This document shows, in pieces, positions 26,866 to 36,256 of a DNA stretch of 64,000 nt. Position numbers and translations under genes: made by a program. The notes under the pieces were generated by a model. It had not been told where the DNA came from and did not search any database. It worked only from the letters and a program-made list of their open reading frames with translations. The number at the start of each line of letters is the position of its first letter. Position 1 is the stretch's first letter. Where the stretch lies: assembly GCA_016179685.1 (NCBI GenBank), contig JACPCR010000068.1, positions 20,288-84,287 on the forward strand, in the 5' to 3' direction. The DNA is from Planctomycetota bacterium (lineage in GTDB: Bacteria > Planctomycetota > PUPC01 > JACPCR01).

Positions 26866-27341
26866 GGGGAAAACTCGAAAAGTAGACCCATACTAGCAGA
26901 AGCAAGGCGGAAGTTCTACACTCTTGAGAAGTGCCCCAACAAACTCATCCTTAAGGGCCACGAACTCGCCCGCGAGTCGCGCGATTCGCCTTCGCCTCCC
27001 ACCCTCGCTGAATCTTCGCGGAAGAAATGGCTTCGGCGGGCAGGCGCGGTGTGGCCGTCACCAGCGGCTTCCACTCGCCGATGGAGAAGGAGTGCCTGAG
27101 CCTTCTCCTCCGGGGGAAGCAGCCAGTCTCCTGGTGGCCGGCGTAACTGCTTAGTGATCGTCACCGGAGGCCTGTTTCTGTGAGTCCCATAGGGACGTCC
27201 GAAAATAGCCCAGGGCACAAGTTCGCCGAAGCCCCGCGAAGGCGAACGCAGCCCTGGGAAGGGAAAGCGCATCAACCACAAGAGTCCCGTAGGGACGGCA
27301 GAAGTTTTCGCCAAGGAGTTACTGGCCGGCAAAGCGCCTGA
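26866..27341. other. Spacer with small palindromes (GTCCC-NT-AGGGAC)
   Basis: GTCCCATAGGGAC (27184-27196) and GTCCCGTAGGGAC (27284-27296) flank a stem built from GCCCAGGGC and GCCCTGGG. The repeated hairpin indicates a small mobile or structural element. No ORF here looks real. Confidence 0.5.
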
Positions 27342-27698
27342 CTATCGCTGCCGCATCTCCTGGATCAGCTTTTCGAGCCGCTCGATGTCCTCTTTGGTCG
27401 CCACCTGCTGCCGGGCCATCGCCGCAGCCAGCCGGTCGCCCAGCCAGTCCTCGAAGCTCTTCTTCTGCCGTTCCACCCGTTCCTTCGCCTTCTGCCCGAT
27501 CTGTTCGCTTTTCTGGGAAATCTTTTCTCCTTGCTCGCGCAGATCGCTGACGAGCTGATTGAATTTCTCTTCCCCCAGAACGGCCGCGATCGCTGCCGCC
27601 TTGGAAAGATGTTCCAGCACGTCCGCAAAACTCTCCTTCTTCTTCTCTCCATCCTGCTGCGGTCCTTCTCCGCATCGATTCGATTCGCACTCGCTCAT
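27342..27698 (-). CDS. Phasin/PhaF-like coiled-coil protein
   Basis: A 118-residue, charged, largely helical protein. The AAAIAAVLGEEKFNQLVSDL helix, the central RVERQKKSFEDWLGDRLAAA region and the C-terminal VATKEDIERLEKLIQEM heptads match granule-associated phasin or PhaF-like small proteins (compare the poly-hydroxyalkanoate granule family). A true granule role would need PHA genes, and none is nearby, so it may simply be a structural coiled coil. Start ATG 27698 has GGGAGGA and replaces the longer open frame. The N-terminus (MSECESNRCGE) carries two cysteines. Confidence 0.6.
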   Translation of the reverse strand: MSECESNRCGEGPQQDGEKKKESFADVLEHLSKAAAIAAVLGEEKFNQLVSDLREQGEKISQKSEQIGQKAKERVERQKKSFEDWLGDRLAAAMARQQVATKEDIERLEKLIQEMRQR

Positions 27699-27799
27699 GG
27701 AGTCCTCCCGGAAATCAACGTGTTCCAAACCGATCCGAGTTTCCGCGTACGAAAGCACATTCGGCCTTCCGTGTGCCGAGACTCGCCAAGAAGCTATTG

Positions 27800-27872
27800 A
27801 AATCCGCTGCGCCCTTCGGGTTCGCGGATTTCAGTGCCAGGGTTGGCCCGGCTTCGCCGGCCCAGCCCTGGC
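27800..27872 (+). repeat. Short repeat E1 and adjacent UUCG-type hairpin
   Basis: GAAATCC/GGATTTC arms enclose a GCGCCCTTCGGGT loop region; the same unit recurs at 51991-52026 with a G-T wobble in the stem. Directly after it, 27836-27852 and 27857-27872 pair over 16 bases with one mismatch and one G-U around TTCG. The rest of the 27699-28188 spacer holds a promoter but no gene. Confidence 0.55.
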
Positions 27873-27985
27873 GGGGAAACTGAAGCCTGAACAGGGATAC
27901 GAGCGATAGACTCATCGAACTTATTGTAACCTGAGAACCGGCGAAAATCCGCAGTCCGGTCCGGGCGCTCTTTCTGCCGCCGGGA

Positions 27986-28014
27986 TTGACTTCGTACGGC
28001 CATTGTGATACAAA
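27986..28014 (+). promoter_or_regulatory. Sigma-70-type promoter of the SPOR-like gene
   Basis: TTGACT (27986-27991), a 17-base spacer and TACAAA (28009-28014). It is the only good promoter upstream of the ATG at 28189 and would give a 5' leader of about 170 bases. Confidence 0.55.
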
Positions 28015-28188
28015 GCAGGTGTCGCACGCCGAAAATCGGGCATCCCACTCGCCCGTATCGCGGTTTTCCCTCGACGTCTGAAACGCACCTCGCCCGTATC
28101 CGCATGCTGTTCGCGCCACGGTGCGCGTTTCGCAGTCCACGGATTCCGTTGCCCTTCGGCCCGCCTTCTTTGCGAGGAGTCTCTGATC

Positions 28189-28992
28189 ATGGGAAAACAC
28201 CTGTCCGCCGATTTCTACGAGGTCTACAAGCGCCGCAGGGAGGAGCTGGAGCCGGTCGCTCCGCCGGCCGTCGCCCCCGAAGCCGCTGCTGCCGCGCTGC
28301 CCGCCGCGACAGCGCCGGCGGGTCAGGACGCCGCCGCATCCGTGCCTCCCAACCCGTCCGAGCTGCCAGCGCCGGCGACGTCCTCCGCCCGGGCGTCCCT
28401 TCCGGCAGCGCCGGCAGCGTCCGCGGCCCGGGTGTCCCTTCCGGCAGCCAGCACGGGCCGCAACGGCCTCGCTGGTCTGGCCAGGTCAGAGGGAAACGGG
28501 ATCACGGTCCGGCGCAGCACGGTGACGGCTGCGCTCATCCTGTGCGTCATTGGATTTGCCAGCGCTTATATACTCGGGCATGAACGCGGACGCGTTTCCG
28601 CGCTGGAGACCGCCGGGATGGGGGACCCCGCGTCGGGATCGCAGGGGCTTGCCGAGGCCGTGCCGCAGGCCGCGGTGGCCGTGCAGCCGGCCGCAGCCGC
28701 GCCCGCGGCTCGCTTCGCCTCCCGAATCCCGAAGAAAAGCGATCCTCGTTCAGCATATACGCTCGTGCTCAACCGATACCCGGCCCAGTCGGAGACCCGG
28801 GCGAAGGATGACCTCCGCCGCCTGAAGGACGAGGGCTTTCTCGACGCCGGCTTGGCCCGCGACAACCAGAGCTTCTATCTCTTCTATGGGAAGTTCCCCT
28901 CCTTGGAGGACCCGAAACTCCAAGAATACTTCACACTGTTCAGCGGGCGGAACGGATTCAAAGACTGCTTCGTCCGACCGGTTTCCAAGTGA
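28189..28992 (+). CDS. Single-pass membrane protein with SPOR-like C-terminal domain
   Basis: A 267-residue protein. A cytoplasmic Ala/Pro-rich low-complexity region (30-95) leads to one transmembrane helix (VTAALILCVIGFASAYILGH, about 108-127). After a second Ala-rich linker comes a compact domain (YTLVLNRYPAQSETRAKDDL..., about 187-262) with the strand-helix-strand-helix pattern of SPOR domains, which bind denuded septal peptidoglycan. The topology fits a cell-envelope or division protein. ATG 28189 has GAGGAG upstream. It stands alone. Confidence 0.6.
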   Translation: MGKHLSADFYEVYKRRREELEPVAPPAVAPEAAAAALPAATAPAGQDAAASVPPNPSELPAPATSSARASLPAAPAASAARVSLPAASTGRNGLAGLARSEGNGITVRRSTVTAALILCVIGFASAYILGHERGRVSALETAGMGDPASGSQGLAEAVPQAAVAVQPAAAAPAARFASRIPKKSDPRSAYTLVLNRYPAQSETRAKDDLRRLKDEGFLDAGLARDNQSFYLFYGKFPSLEDPKLQEYFTLFSGRNGFKDCFVRPVSK

Positions 28993-29280
28993 ATCGATTC
29001 CGTGAGGCCTTCGGCACTGCCACGCGAAGAATTCACAGTTGCTTTCGTCGGGCCACTTGGTTACATTAGCTTGCCGGGTCGGAGTGAGGATGCTTTATCG
29101 TCCCCGGAGCTTGGCACTCCGCGGCCACCGGATTCCGGTCTTGGCGTGGCGGCGGCCACCCGACTGCCGAATTTTACATCCTTGAGATAGCGCGGCCACG
29201 CCTCGGTGGATTTGCCAAGCTCGAAAGGGCTGAGGCGAATGAATGTGTTCGCCTCGGAAAACTGCCGGAGGGTTGAACCC

Positions 29281-29688
29281 ATGTCGATTCATAAGAGTCT
29301 TCGAATCCAGGGCGTCATGATTCGTCACCGGAACGTTCTGAGGCGATTGGAGCGCATGGACGCTCTGGCAAAGCTGGAGAAGTGGAAGCCCGGCGAATCG
29401 GTTTTCGGCCTGCCGAAGGTGAAAGTGATGAAGGCCCGGAAACTGAAGAAGGTGAAGGCGGAGGCGGAGGAAGGGGCCGATGCGGTGGCCGCGGCGGCCG
29501 GCGCCCCAGCGGCCGGAACGGCTGCCCCAGCGGCCGGAGCGGCGGGGGCCAAGCCTGGTGCGGGGGCCAAGCCTGGTGCGGGGGCCAAGCCTGCTGCGGG
29601 GGCCAAGCCCGCTGCGGGGGCCAAGCCCGCTGCGGGGGCCAAGCCTGGTGCGGGGGCCAAGCCCGCTGCCGAAAAGAAGGGCAAGTAG
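29281..29688 (+). CDS. PVC-type small basic protein with AGAKPG/A repeats
   Basis: A 135-residue protein. The first ~55 residues (MSIHKSLRIQG, RHRNVLRRLERMDAL, KPGESVFGLPKVK) match the small basic protein family known from Chlamydiae, Verrucomicrobia and Planctomycetes, whose function is not established. It is followed by a basic linker and at least seven hexapeptide units of the form AGAKP(G/A) encoded by an 18-base repeat (29545-29670). The C-terminal extension resembles histone H1-like or nucleoid proteins. ATG 29281 has GGAGGG. The core is the best lineage marker in this window. Confidence 0.8.
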   Translation: MSIHKSLRIQGVMIRHRNVLRRLERMDALAKLEKWKPGESVFGLPKVKVMKARKLKKVKAEAEEGADAVAAAAGAPAAGTAAPAAGAAGAKPGAGAKPGAGAKPAAGAKPAAGAKPAAGAKPGAGAKPAAEKKGK

Positions 29689-29865
29689 TCCATCGGCCGG
29701 GAATCCAGCGGCAGAGTGCCCGTGGCGAACGACCGATCTCAAGGCGGGCTATGCTCGCAACCCAAGCAGGCTCGGAGCGGAAGGAATTCGCACGTGTTCG
29801 CTGGTCACCCGTGCCTGGATTTCGGCTGGAAGCCGGGACACCGAGCACGCGTGAGCGCGCGTTGG

Positions 29866-30614
29866 CTACGTCGCGAATGGATGGATGGTTCGCGGGTGGA
29901 AGGAATTCGCACGTGTTCGCTGATAGAGGGGATAAGTCCTCCCATGGATCGGAAAACTATGACCCGGGGGGGACATGCTGACGACGGTATCCCCACGCCA
30001 GGTCAGGGTGTAGTCCTGGGTTGCATTCGTGAATGGGATGTGAATCTCTTCCCTTGTTTCCGTGACAGGGAATCGCAGGCTCATGATCTCTCCCGGCGTC
30101 GTCAGGCCGAATTCCAGGTAGCCTTCCTTCACCGCCGCCGGGACCTTTCTTTCTCCCCGAAGGACCTCCAGGCGCTCGGCGGAGACCCAGGAAGGGATTC
30201 GGACCGAAAGCTCCAGGGCTTCATTGCACCGGATATCTATTTTCCCATCATACGGCAAGTCGCTTTTCACCTGCACTGGGCCCGTATTCCGGTCCAGCAA
30301 GAGGTTGATGCTGACCCGCCGCGCTTCTCGAGTGATGAGCCGGGCCGGTAGGTGAGCCCATCCTCATGGACCGAGGAAAACAAGTGATCCCGCCGGCCTT
30401 GCTCGATCTCGCCTGCGGCCGTGATGCCGGTCATCTTCCGCAGAAAGAGGAAGGCCTCGACCTGCCGAGACGGGATGTCCCCGTAGCCCCAGATGTCCCA
30501 CCAGAGCTGGTCCGGCCTCGAGGCCTCGAGCCGGACCTCCGCGGCAGGGTCGGTGCGGACCAGCCAGTTGAAGGCGCGGAGCAGGGGAGTCTCGAATTCA
30601 AATGCCGCGGACAT
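29866..30614 (-). pseudogene. Decayed GH127/DUF1680-like glycosidase fragment with a frameshift
   Basis: From 30614 the frame encodes LLRAFNWLVRTDPAAEV...LWWDIWGYG, then the reading shifts near 30320-30345. In the second frame the natural sequence continues as VSINLLLDRNTGPVQVKSD and LELSVRIPSWVSAE, the C-terminal beta-sandwich of beta-L-arabinofuranosidase-type (GH127/DUF1680) proteins. Only about 240 of the usual ~600 residues remain, and the catalytic centre is missing, so this is a remnant. The last third (before 29866) is not conserved. The frameshift could also be a sequencing error, but the loss of the catalytic part could not. Confidence 0.6.
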
Positions 30615-30769
30615 CGATCGCTCCTACCGATGCACCAGACGATGCCGCATCCTGTCCGAACGCCCCGCGAGCATCACGGGCCTTCTATCGCGTTCCGGCG
30701 TTAGGCGCTTGGGGCGACCAATTTGAAAAAAACTTTTCAGGTTTGAGTTGCAGTCTGATTCCCGGGGGC

Positions 30770-33622
30770 TCAGAGCGCCTTTTGAAGCGCCTGCTGGAGC
30801 TTCTTGAGGCCTGCGCCCACGTCCGCGCCGAGGTGCACTCGGAGCAGCCGGCGCTTGCGCTGGCTCAGGCTCTGGAAGTCGCCGAGGGCCTGGGCGTCCT
30901 TCAGCACGCCGAAGGTGAAGCGCTCGTCCGGAATCTTGAGGTCTTCCGCGTCGTCCGCGGTGATCTGGAGGAAGAGACCGGACTGGGGACCGCCCTTGTG
31001 GAGCTGCCCCGTCGAGTGCAGGAAGCGCGGACCGTAGCCGAGAGTGGTCGCCACTCGGTGGCGGTCCCGCACGCTCAGGCGCATGGCCCGGAGCACCTGG
31101 TCCGTGGCCCCGTTGCGATCGAGGTAGGCATTGAAGGCCGCGTAATCGCCGGGCTGAAGCCGTGCGAGGTGAGCGGCCAGAGCGGATTCGAGGGACGAGG
31201 CCCCGGCGGCTTCGAGAGCCTGGGCGTTGGCCGCGTCGGCGTAGAGTCGGATTCCGCCGGATTCGAGGAACGGGCTGCTCTGCGGCAGGCGGCCGTTCTT
31301 CTTGAACTCCTCGAGGTAGGCCTTCGTGAAGTCCTTGCTTTCCTGGACGTTCGGCTGATCGAAGGCGTTGATGCCGAGAATGGCCCCGGCGACCGCCGTG
31401 GCAATCTCCCAGCGGAAGAACTCCTCACCCACGTTGTCCAACTCGGTGAGCTCGATGCGGATGACCGGATGGCCGTCCTTCTCGAGTGCGGCGACTTTCT
31501 CGTCCTGACCCGCGTCCGGCTTGGCGCTGAAACGGATATAGGCGAAGAGGCGATCCTTGCCGTAGACCTCGGGCGGGCCGAGCGCCTCGTCGTCGATGGG
31601 GATGATGCCTTTGCCCTCCTTGCCGGTGCTCTCCGCCAGGAGCTGCTCGAGCCAGGCGCCGAGGTCGGACACGGCGGGAGAGGTGACGAACGTGAGCTTG
31701 TCGCGTCCCTGCTTGGCCAGCTCGCCGATGGCGACGCCGAGGACCATGCCTGGGTTGTCGGCTGGCGGCACGCACGAGTCGCAGCTATGGCGCATGCGCT
31801 CCGCGCGGTACAGGAGATGCTCGACGTCGATGCCCATGAGGGCGGCAGGGATGATGCCGAAATTGGACAGGGCCGAATAACGGCCGCCAATCTCCGGCAC
31901 GCCCGGAAGAATGTCCCGGAATCCGCTTTCACGAGCCAGGTTCTCGAGGAGCGAGCCTGGGTCCGTGATGGCGATGAAGTGGTCCCCCGCCTTCTTTCCT
32001 TTGATCTCGCGCATGCGATCGAAGAAATACTGGTAGAACACGATGGGCTCGGTGGTGGAGCCGGACTTACTCGAGACGATGCAGAGGGTCTTGGCGAGAT
32101 CGACCTTCTTCTCGAAGCGGCGGACCTGTGCCGGGACGGTGCTGTCGAGCACGAGAAGCTCGGGGTGGCCCTCGATGCGGCCCCAGGTCAGGGCGCAGAC
32201 CTCGGGCGCCAGGCTGCTGCCGCCCATGCCGAGCAAAAGGACGTGCTGGAAGCCGGCCTTGCGGGCGTCCTCGGCCACGCCTCGGATGCGGTCCATCTGC
32301 TCGAGCTGGTCCCCGGCCACGTGCAGCCAGCCGAGGGCGTTGCGGATGATTTTCTGGTGCGCGGGGTCCTGATGCCACAGGCCGGGCTCCTTGGCCCAGA
32401 GACGCCGGATGAAGCCCTGCTCCCGCAGTTCCTTGAGCCGGGCCTGGACGTTCTTATCCGCCGCGCCCAGTGAAAAGGTCTGGCGGTCCAGTTTTGCCCC
32501 GAGCAGTTCCTCGCGCTTGCGATGGATCACGCTCATGAGCTGGTCGAAGGCGTCCACGAAGATTTTCGCCCCATCCTTGAGAAGCTTCTGGGCGGCCTCC
32601 TCGATGCTGATGCCGCACTCGGCGAGCGCGGCCATGGTCTCCCGGGCCTCGTCGACGCCTTCGAGAAGGGCAGGCCGGACCTTGCCGTGGTCGCGGAAGG
32701 CATTGAAGGTGGCCGACGGCATCGTGTCCACCGTGTCCGGCCCGATGAGCTCCTCCACGTAATAGGTGTCCGGATACTTCGGGTTCTTCGTGCCCGTGCT
32801 CGCCCAGAGCAGGCGCTGGACCTTGGCGCCCTTCTCCTTGAGGGCGAGGAAGCGTGGACTGGAAAAGATTTTCAGGAAGCTCTGGTAGGCGATCTTGGCG
32901 TTGGCGATGGCGATCTTCCCGGTAAGGCTCTGGAGCGTGGCCTTCTCCCGGGGCCGTGTGGATTCCTTGATCCGGGCCTCGATGAGGGCATCCACCAGCG
33001 AATCGATGCGGCTGATGAAGAAACTGGCCACGGAGGCGACCTTGCTGACGTCGCGCCCCTTGGCGGCGAGCTTCTCGAGGCCGGAGATATAGGCCCAGGC
33101 GACCTGCTCGTAGGCCTGGACGCTGAAAAGGAGCGTGACGTTCACGTTGATGCCCTGGCTGAGAAGATAATCGATGGCGGGGATGCCTTCCGGCGTGGCG
33201 GGCACCTTGATCATGACGTTTTCACGCCCGACCGCCTTGTGCAGCCTCAGGGCCTCCTCGATCGTCCCCTCCCGGTCGTAGGCCAGCGCTGGCGAGACCT
33301 CGAGGCTCACGTAGCCGTCCCGGGTCCCGGTTTTCTCGTACACCGGATACATGAGGTCCGCCGCATCCTGGATGTCGCGGACGGCCAGGGTCTCATAAAT
33401 CTCCTTGACGCCGCGGACGTCCTGGGCGATCTGCCTGAGGGACGGGTTGTAGTCCGTGCTGCCGGCGATGGCCTTTTCGAAGATGGACGGGTTGGAGGTC
33501 ACGCCCATCAGCCCGTCGTTGTCGATCAGGGCCTTCAGCTCGCCCGAGGAGATGAGGCCCCGCCGGATGTAGTCGTACCAGGGGCTCTGTCCCAACTCGC
33601 GAAGCTGAACGAGAGGATTCAT
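30770..33622 (-). CDS. tal-pgi: Bifunctional transaldolase/glucose-6-phosphate isomerase
   Basis: A 950-residue fusion. Residues 1-~365 are transaldolase: DNDGLMGVTSNPSIFEKAI (35-52), Schiff-base K139 in VMIKVPATPEGIP, and ASTGTKNPKYPDTYY. Residues ~420-950 are phosphoglucose isomerase: GMGGSSLAPEV, the SIS-type sugar-phosphate loop SSKSGSTTEP, and GGRYSALSNFGIIP. It would link sedoheptulose-7-P/erythrose-4-P exchange to fructose-6-P/glucose-6-P interconversion. Start ATG 33622 has AGGAGCCTCCT in front. Transketolase lies 97 bases upstream on the same strand, so both probably form an operon for the non-oxidative pentose phosphate pathway. Confidence 0.95.
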   Translation of the reverse strand: MNPLVQLRELGQSPWYDYIRRGLISSGELKALIDNDGLMGVTSNPSIFEKAIAGSTDYNPSLRQIAQDVRGVKEIYETLAVRDIQDAADLMYPVYEKTGTRDGYVSLEVSPALAYDREGTIEEALRLHKAVGRENVMIKVPATPEGIPAIDYLLSQGINVNVTLLFSVQAYEQVAWAYISGLEKLAAKGRDVSKVASVASFFISRIDSLVDALIEARIKESTRPREKATLQSLTGKIAIANAKIAYQSFLKIFSSPRFLALKEKGAKVQRLLWASTGTKNPKYPDTYYVEELIGPDTVDTMPSATFNAFRDHGKVRPALLEGVDEARETMAALAECGISIEEAAQKLLKDGAKIFVDAFDQLMSVIHRKREELLGAKLDRQTFSLGAADKNVQARLKELREQGFIRRLWAKEPGLWHQDPAHQKIIRNALGWLHVAGDQLEQMDRIRGVAEDARKAGFQHVLLLGMGGSSLAPEVCALTWGRIEGHPELLVLDSTVPAQVRRFEKKVDLAKTLCIVSSKSGSTTEPIVFYQYFFDRMREIKGKKAGDHFIAITDPGSLLENLARESGFRDILPGVPEIGGRYSALSNFGIIPAALMGIDVEHLLYRAERMRHSCDSCVPPADNPGMVLGVAIGELAKQGRDKLTFVTSPAVSDLGAWLEQLLAESTGKEGKGIIPIDDEALGPPEVYGKDRLFAYIRFSAKPDAGQDEKVAALEKDGHPVIRIELTELDNVGEEFFRWEIATAVAGAILGINAFDQPNVQESKDFTKAYLEEFKKNGRLPQSSPFLESGGIRLYADAANAQALEAAGASSLESALAAHLARLQPGDYAAFNAYLDRNGATDQVLRAMRLSVRDRHRVATTLGYGPRFLHSTGQLHKGGPQSGLFLQITADDAEDLKIPDERFTFGVLKDAQALGDFQSLSQRKRRLLRVHLGADVGAGLKKLQQALQKAL

Positions 33623-33718
33623 AGGAGGCTCCTTCCGGTCTTGAAAGGGATGTTGAAACGGGGAAACGGCGGCGGCGGCGCAGCCCATGCGCCCGCGGCG
33701 GCGACGGGAACACGCCCG

Positions 33719-35782
33719 TCACGCCTTCCGGGCCAGTTGCTGCCGGGCCGCGGCGAGCACGTGCTCGAGCGTGAAGCCGAACTTCTTCTGAAGCTCCTGC
33801 AGGGGCGCCGAAGCACCGAAGGTCCTCATGCCGATGGCGGCGCCCGACGTGCCGATGTAGCGCTCCCACCCGAACGTGGAGGCCTGCTCCACCGAGACGC
33901 GGGCCGTGACGCCGGACGGCAGCACGGACTCGCGATACTCCGGGCTCTGGTGCTCGAACAGCTCCCAGGAAGGCATGCTGACCACGCGGGCCGCGACGCC
34001 TTCAGCCTTCAGCTTTTCGTAGGCCTGCACGCAGAAGGAAACCTCGCTGCCCGTGCCGATCAGGATGACGTCCGGCCTGCCTCCGGGCGCATCGCCGAGG
34101 ACGTACGCGCCCCGGGCGAGGCCGGATGCCGGGGCGTACTTCGAGCGGTCGAGGGTGGGCATGGCCTGGCGGGAGAGGACGAGGACGGCGGGCTCGTGGC
34201 GGAGCTTGAGGATCACGCGCCACGCTTCAGCGACCTCGTTGGCGTCGCCGGGCCGAAGGACGATCAGGCCCGGAATGGCCCGGAGAGAGGCGAGGTGCTC
34301 GATGGGCTGGTGGGTGGGCCCGTCCTCCCCGACGCCGATGGAATCGTGAGTGAAGATGGTGATCACCGGGATTTCCATGATGGCGCTCAGGCGGAAAGTG
34401 GACCGGGAGTAGTCGCTGAAGATGAGGAAGCCCGAGCCGAAGGGCCGGATTTTGGTGAGGGACAATCCATTGAGGATCGATCCCATGGCATGTTCGCGGA
34501 TGCCGAAATGGAGGTTGCGGCCCCCGTGGTTTTCCGGCGTGAAGTCCCCCGCCCCGTCGAAGGCCAGCCGCGTCTTGCAGGACGGGGTGAGGTCAGCCGA
34601 CCCGCCGATGAGCCAAGGGAGGTTCTTGGCGGCGGCATTCAAGACCTTGCTCGACGAGTCGCGGCCGGCGAGACCCTTGGGATCGGCCGGAAAACTCGGG
34701 AGTTCCTTTTCCCAGCCGTCCGGCATCTCCCGCCGCTGCATGCGTTCGATGGAGTCGGCCAGCGCGGGGTACTGCTTCCGATACTCGGCAAACTGGGCCT
34801 CCCAGGCGGTCCGGAGGGACTTTCCGCGCTCTCCGATATTCTGCCGGAAGTGCTCGTAAACGCCTTCGGGAACGAGAAACTTGGCGTCCTCGGGCCAGCC
34901 GTAGTTGCGCTTGGTCAGGCGGATTTCCTGCTCGCCCAGGGGCTCCCCGTGCGCGGCGCTGGTGTCTTGCTTGTTCGGGGCGCCGTAGGCGATATGGCTG
35001 TCCACTATGACCAGCGTCGGACGGTCCTTCGTGTTCCGGAAGGTCTTCAGCGCCCGCTCGAGCATCTCCAGGTCGTTGGCGTCGCCCACGCGCAGCACGT
35101 TCCATCCGTATCCGATGAACCGCGTCGCCACATCCTCGCTGAACGCCCAGTTCGTGTGGCCCTCGATGGTGATCCTGTTGTTGTCGTAAATCCAGCACAG
35201 GTTCGATAGCCTGAGATGCCCGGCGAGCGAAGCGGCCTCGCCCGAGACGCCTTCCATCATGCAGCCGTCGCCGCAGAGGGCGTAGATGTTGTAGTTGAAC
35301 ATCTCGAAGCCGGGCCGGTTGAACGTGCTCGCCATCCATGCCCCGCCGATGGCCATGCCGACGCTGGTCGCCACGCCCTGGCCCAGGGGACCCGTCGTCG
35401 TCTCCACGCCCGACGTCCAGCGGTACTCCGGGTGGCCCGCACACTTGCTGTCGAGCTGGCGAAAACGCTTGATGTCGTCCAGCTTCACCGACAACTCGCC
35501 CAGCCGCTCATACTTCGAATCCACCGCCTTCACGCCCGTCAGATGCAGGATCGAATAAAGGAGCATCGAGGCGTGCCCGATGGAAAGAACGAAACGGTCC
35601 CGGTTCGCCCATATCGGGTCCTCCGGGTCGAAACGCATGAACCGATTCCAGACGGTGTAGACGACGGGGGCCATGGCCATGGCCGTGCCCGGATGGCCGG
35701 AATTGGCCGCCTGAACCGCGTCCATGGACAGTGTCCGTATCGTGTTGATGCACTTCAGCTCAAAGCGCTGCTGCTCAGTCAT
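33719..35782 (-). CDS. tkt: Transketolase
   Basis: A 687-residue transketolase of usual length. The thiamine-diphosphate/Mg motif [14 protein letters not shown] (171-184) with the following DNN is intact, as are substrate-phosphate contacts near GHPEYRW (116-122), [10 protein letters not shown] in the pyrimidine domain, and [19 protein letters not shown]. It moves two-carbon ketol units between xylulose-5-P and ribose-5-P or erythrose-4-P. GGGGGG precedes ATG 35782 by 7 bases. Two strong hairpins (35820-35918) lie in its 5' leader. The tal-pgi gene follows. Confidence 0.96.
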   Translation of the reverse strand: MTEQQRFELKCINTIRTLSMDAVQAANSGHPGTAMAMAPVVYTVWNRFMRFDPEDPIWANRDRFVLSIGHASMLLYSILHLTGVKAVDSKYERLGELSVKLDDIKRFRQLDSKCAGHPEYRWTSGVETTTGPLGQGVATSVGMAIGGAWMASTFNRPGFEMFNYNIYALCGDGCMMEGVSGEAASLAGHLRLSNLCWIYDNNRITIEGHTNWAFSEDVATRFIGYGWNVLRVGDANDLEMLERALKTFRNTKDRPTLVIVDSHIAYGAPNKQDTSAAHGEPLGEQEIRLTKRNYGWPEDAKFLVPEGVYEHFRQNIGERGKSLRTAWEAQFAEYRKQYPALADSIERMQRREMPDGWEKELPSFPADPKGLAGRDSSSKVLNAAAKNLPWLIGGSADLTPSCKTRLAFDGAGDFTPENHGGRNLHFGIREHAMGSILNGLSLTKIRPFGSGFLIFSDYSRSTFRLSAIMEIPVITIFTHDSIGVGEDGPTHQPIEHLASLRAIPGLIVLRPGDANEVAEAWRVILKLRHEPAVLVLSRQAMPTLDRSKYAPASGLARGAYVLGDAPGGRPDVILIGTGSEVSFCVQAYEKLKAEGVAARVVSMPSWELFEHQSPEYRESVLPSGVTARVSVEQASTFGWERYIGTSGAAIGMRTFGASAPLQELQKKFGFTLEHVLAAARQQLARKA

Positions 35783-35819
35783 GTTCGTCCCCCCGATGAG
35801 AATGTGGCGATAGCGTCAA

Positions 35820-35860
35820 CCTGTCCCGAAGCGCCGTCCAAGGCGGCGCTTCGGGACAGG
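35820..35860 (-). repeat. Leader hairpin 1 upstream of tkt
   Basis: CCTGTCCCGAAGCGCCG (35820-35836) pairs perfectly with CGGCGCTTCGGGACAGG (35844-35860). The arm contains the GAAGCGC core of the family. It ends about 38 bases upstream of the tkt ATG on the minus strand. Confidence 0.75.
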
Positions 35861-35882
35861 AGAATCCAGTTTCAAACGTTCC

Positions 35883-35918
35883 TCGCGCCTCCTGCCTGAC
35901 GGCAGGCAGGAGGCGCGA
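35883..35918 (-). repeat. Leader hairpin 2 upstream of tkt (perfect 16 bp, ACGG/CCGT loop)
   Basis: TCGCGCCTCCTGCCTG-ACGG-CAGGCAGGAGGCGCGA is a perfect 16-base-pair hairpin. With the hairpin at 35820-35860 it forms a tandem structured leader. Repeat A3 begins 12 bases further. Confidence 0.75.
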
Positions 35919-35930
35919 AGAAGTGACAAC

Positions 35931-36082
35931 TTAAGGCGGGCGAAGCCCGCAACCCAATAAGGGTACAAAAGATGTCAGGGTTCAGGGTTTAGAAATCAAC
36001 TGTCACCCGACACCTGACACCTTTCAACTTCTCCGCGCCCGCTTTGCGGGCACCCGGCGGAGAAATGACACCCTAAGACTCT
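35931..36082 (-). repeat. Dispersed repeat family A, copy A3
   Basis: Reverse-complement copy. The terminal GGCGGGCGAAGCCCGC hairpin lies at the low-coordinate end, then the TGTCAGG/TGACACC block, and the CTTCTCCG/CGGAGAA stem with a shortened, rewritten tandem-repeat segment (CCCGCTTTGCGGGCACCCGG). The spacer on to 36256 shows no supported gene. Confidence 0.8.
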
Positions 36083-36256
36083 GGTGAACTCGATGCTGCC
36101 ATCAAGAAGAAAATGATAACGGAATCCGACGGGAAAGGGAAGCCCGTGCGTTGCGATGCCGGAGGACTTGGAGGACGTATCAGGTCGAGGATACACTCTT
36201 TCTAGAGAGCAAAGGCCATCCCTACCCTGCCGCTGGAGAGGCAAAGGAGACGTACC

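Noticed and set aside
27715..28200. A 161-residue minus-strand ORF
   Set aside because: It spans repeat E1, the UUCG hairpin and a promoter and shows no domain.
30602..35209. Two long plus-strand frames (623 and 895 residues)
   Set aside because: Both are antisense to the tal-pgi and tkt genes, whose catalytic motifs are unmistakable.
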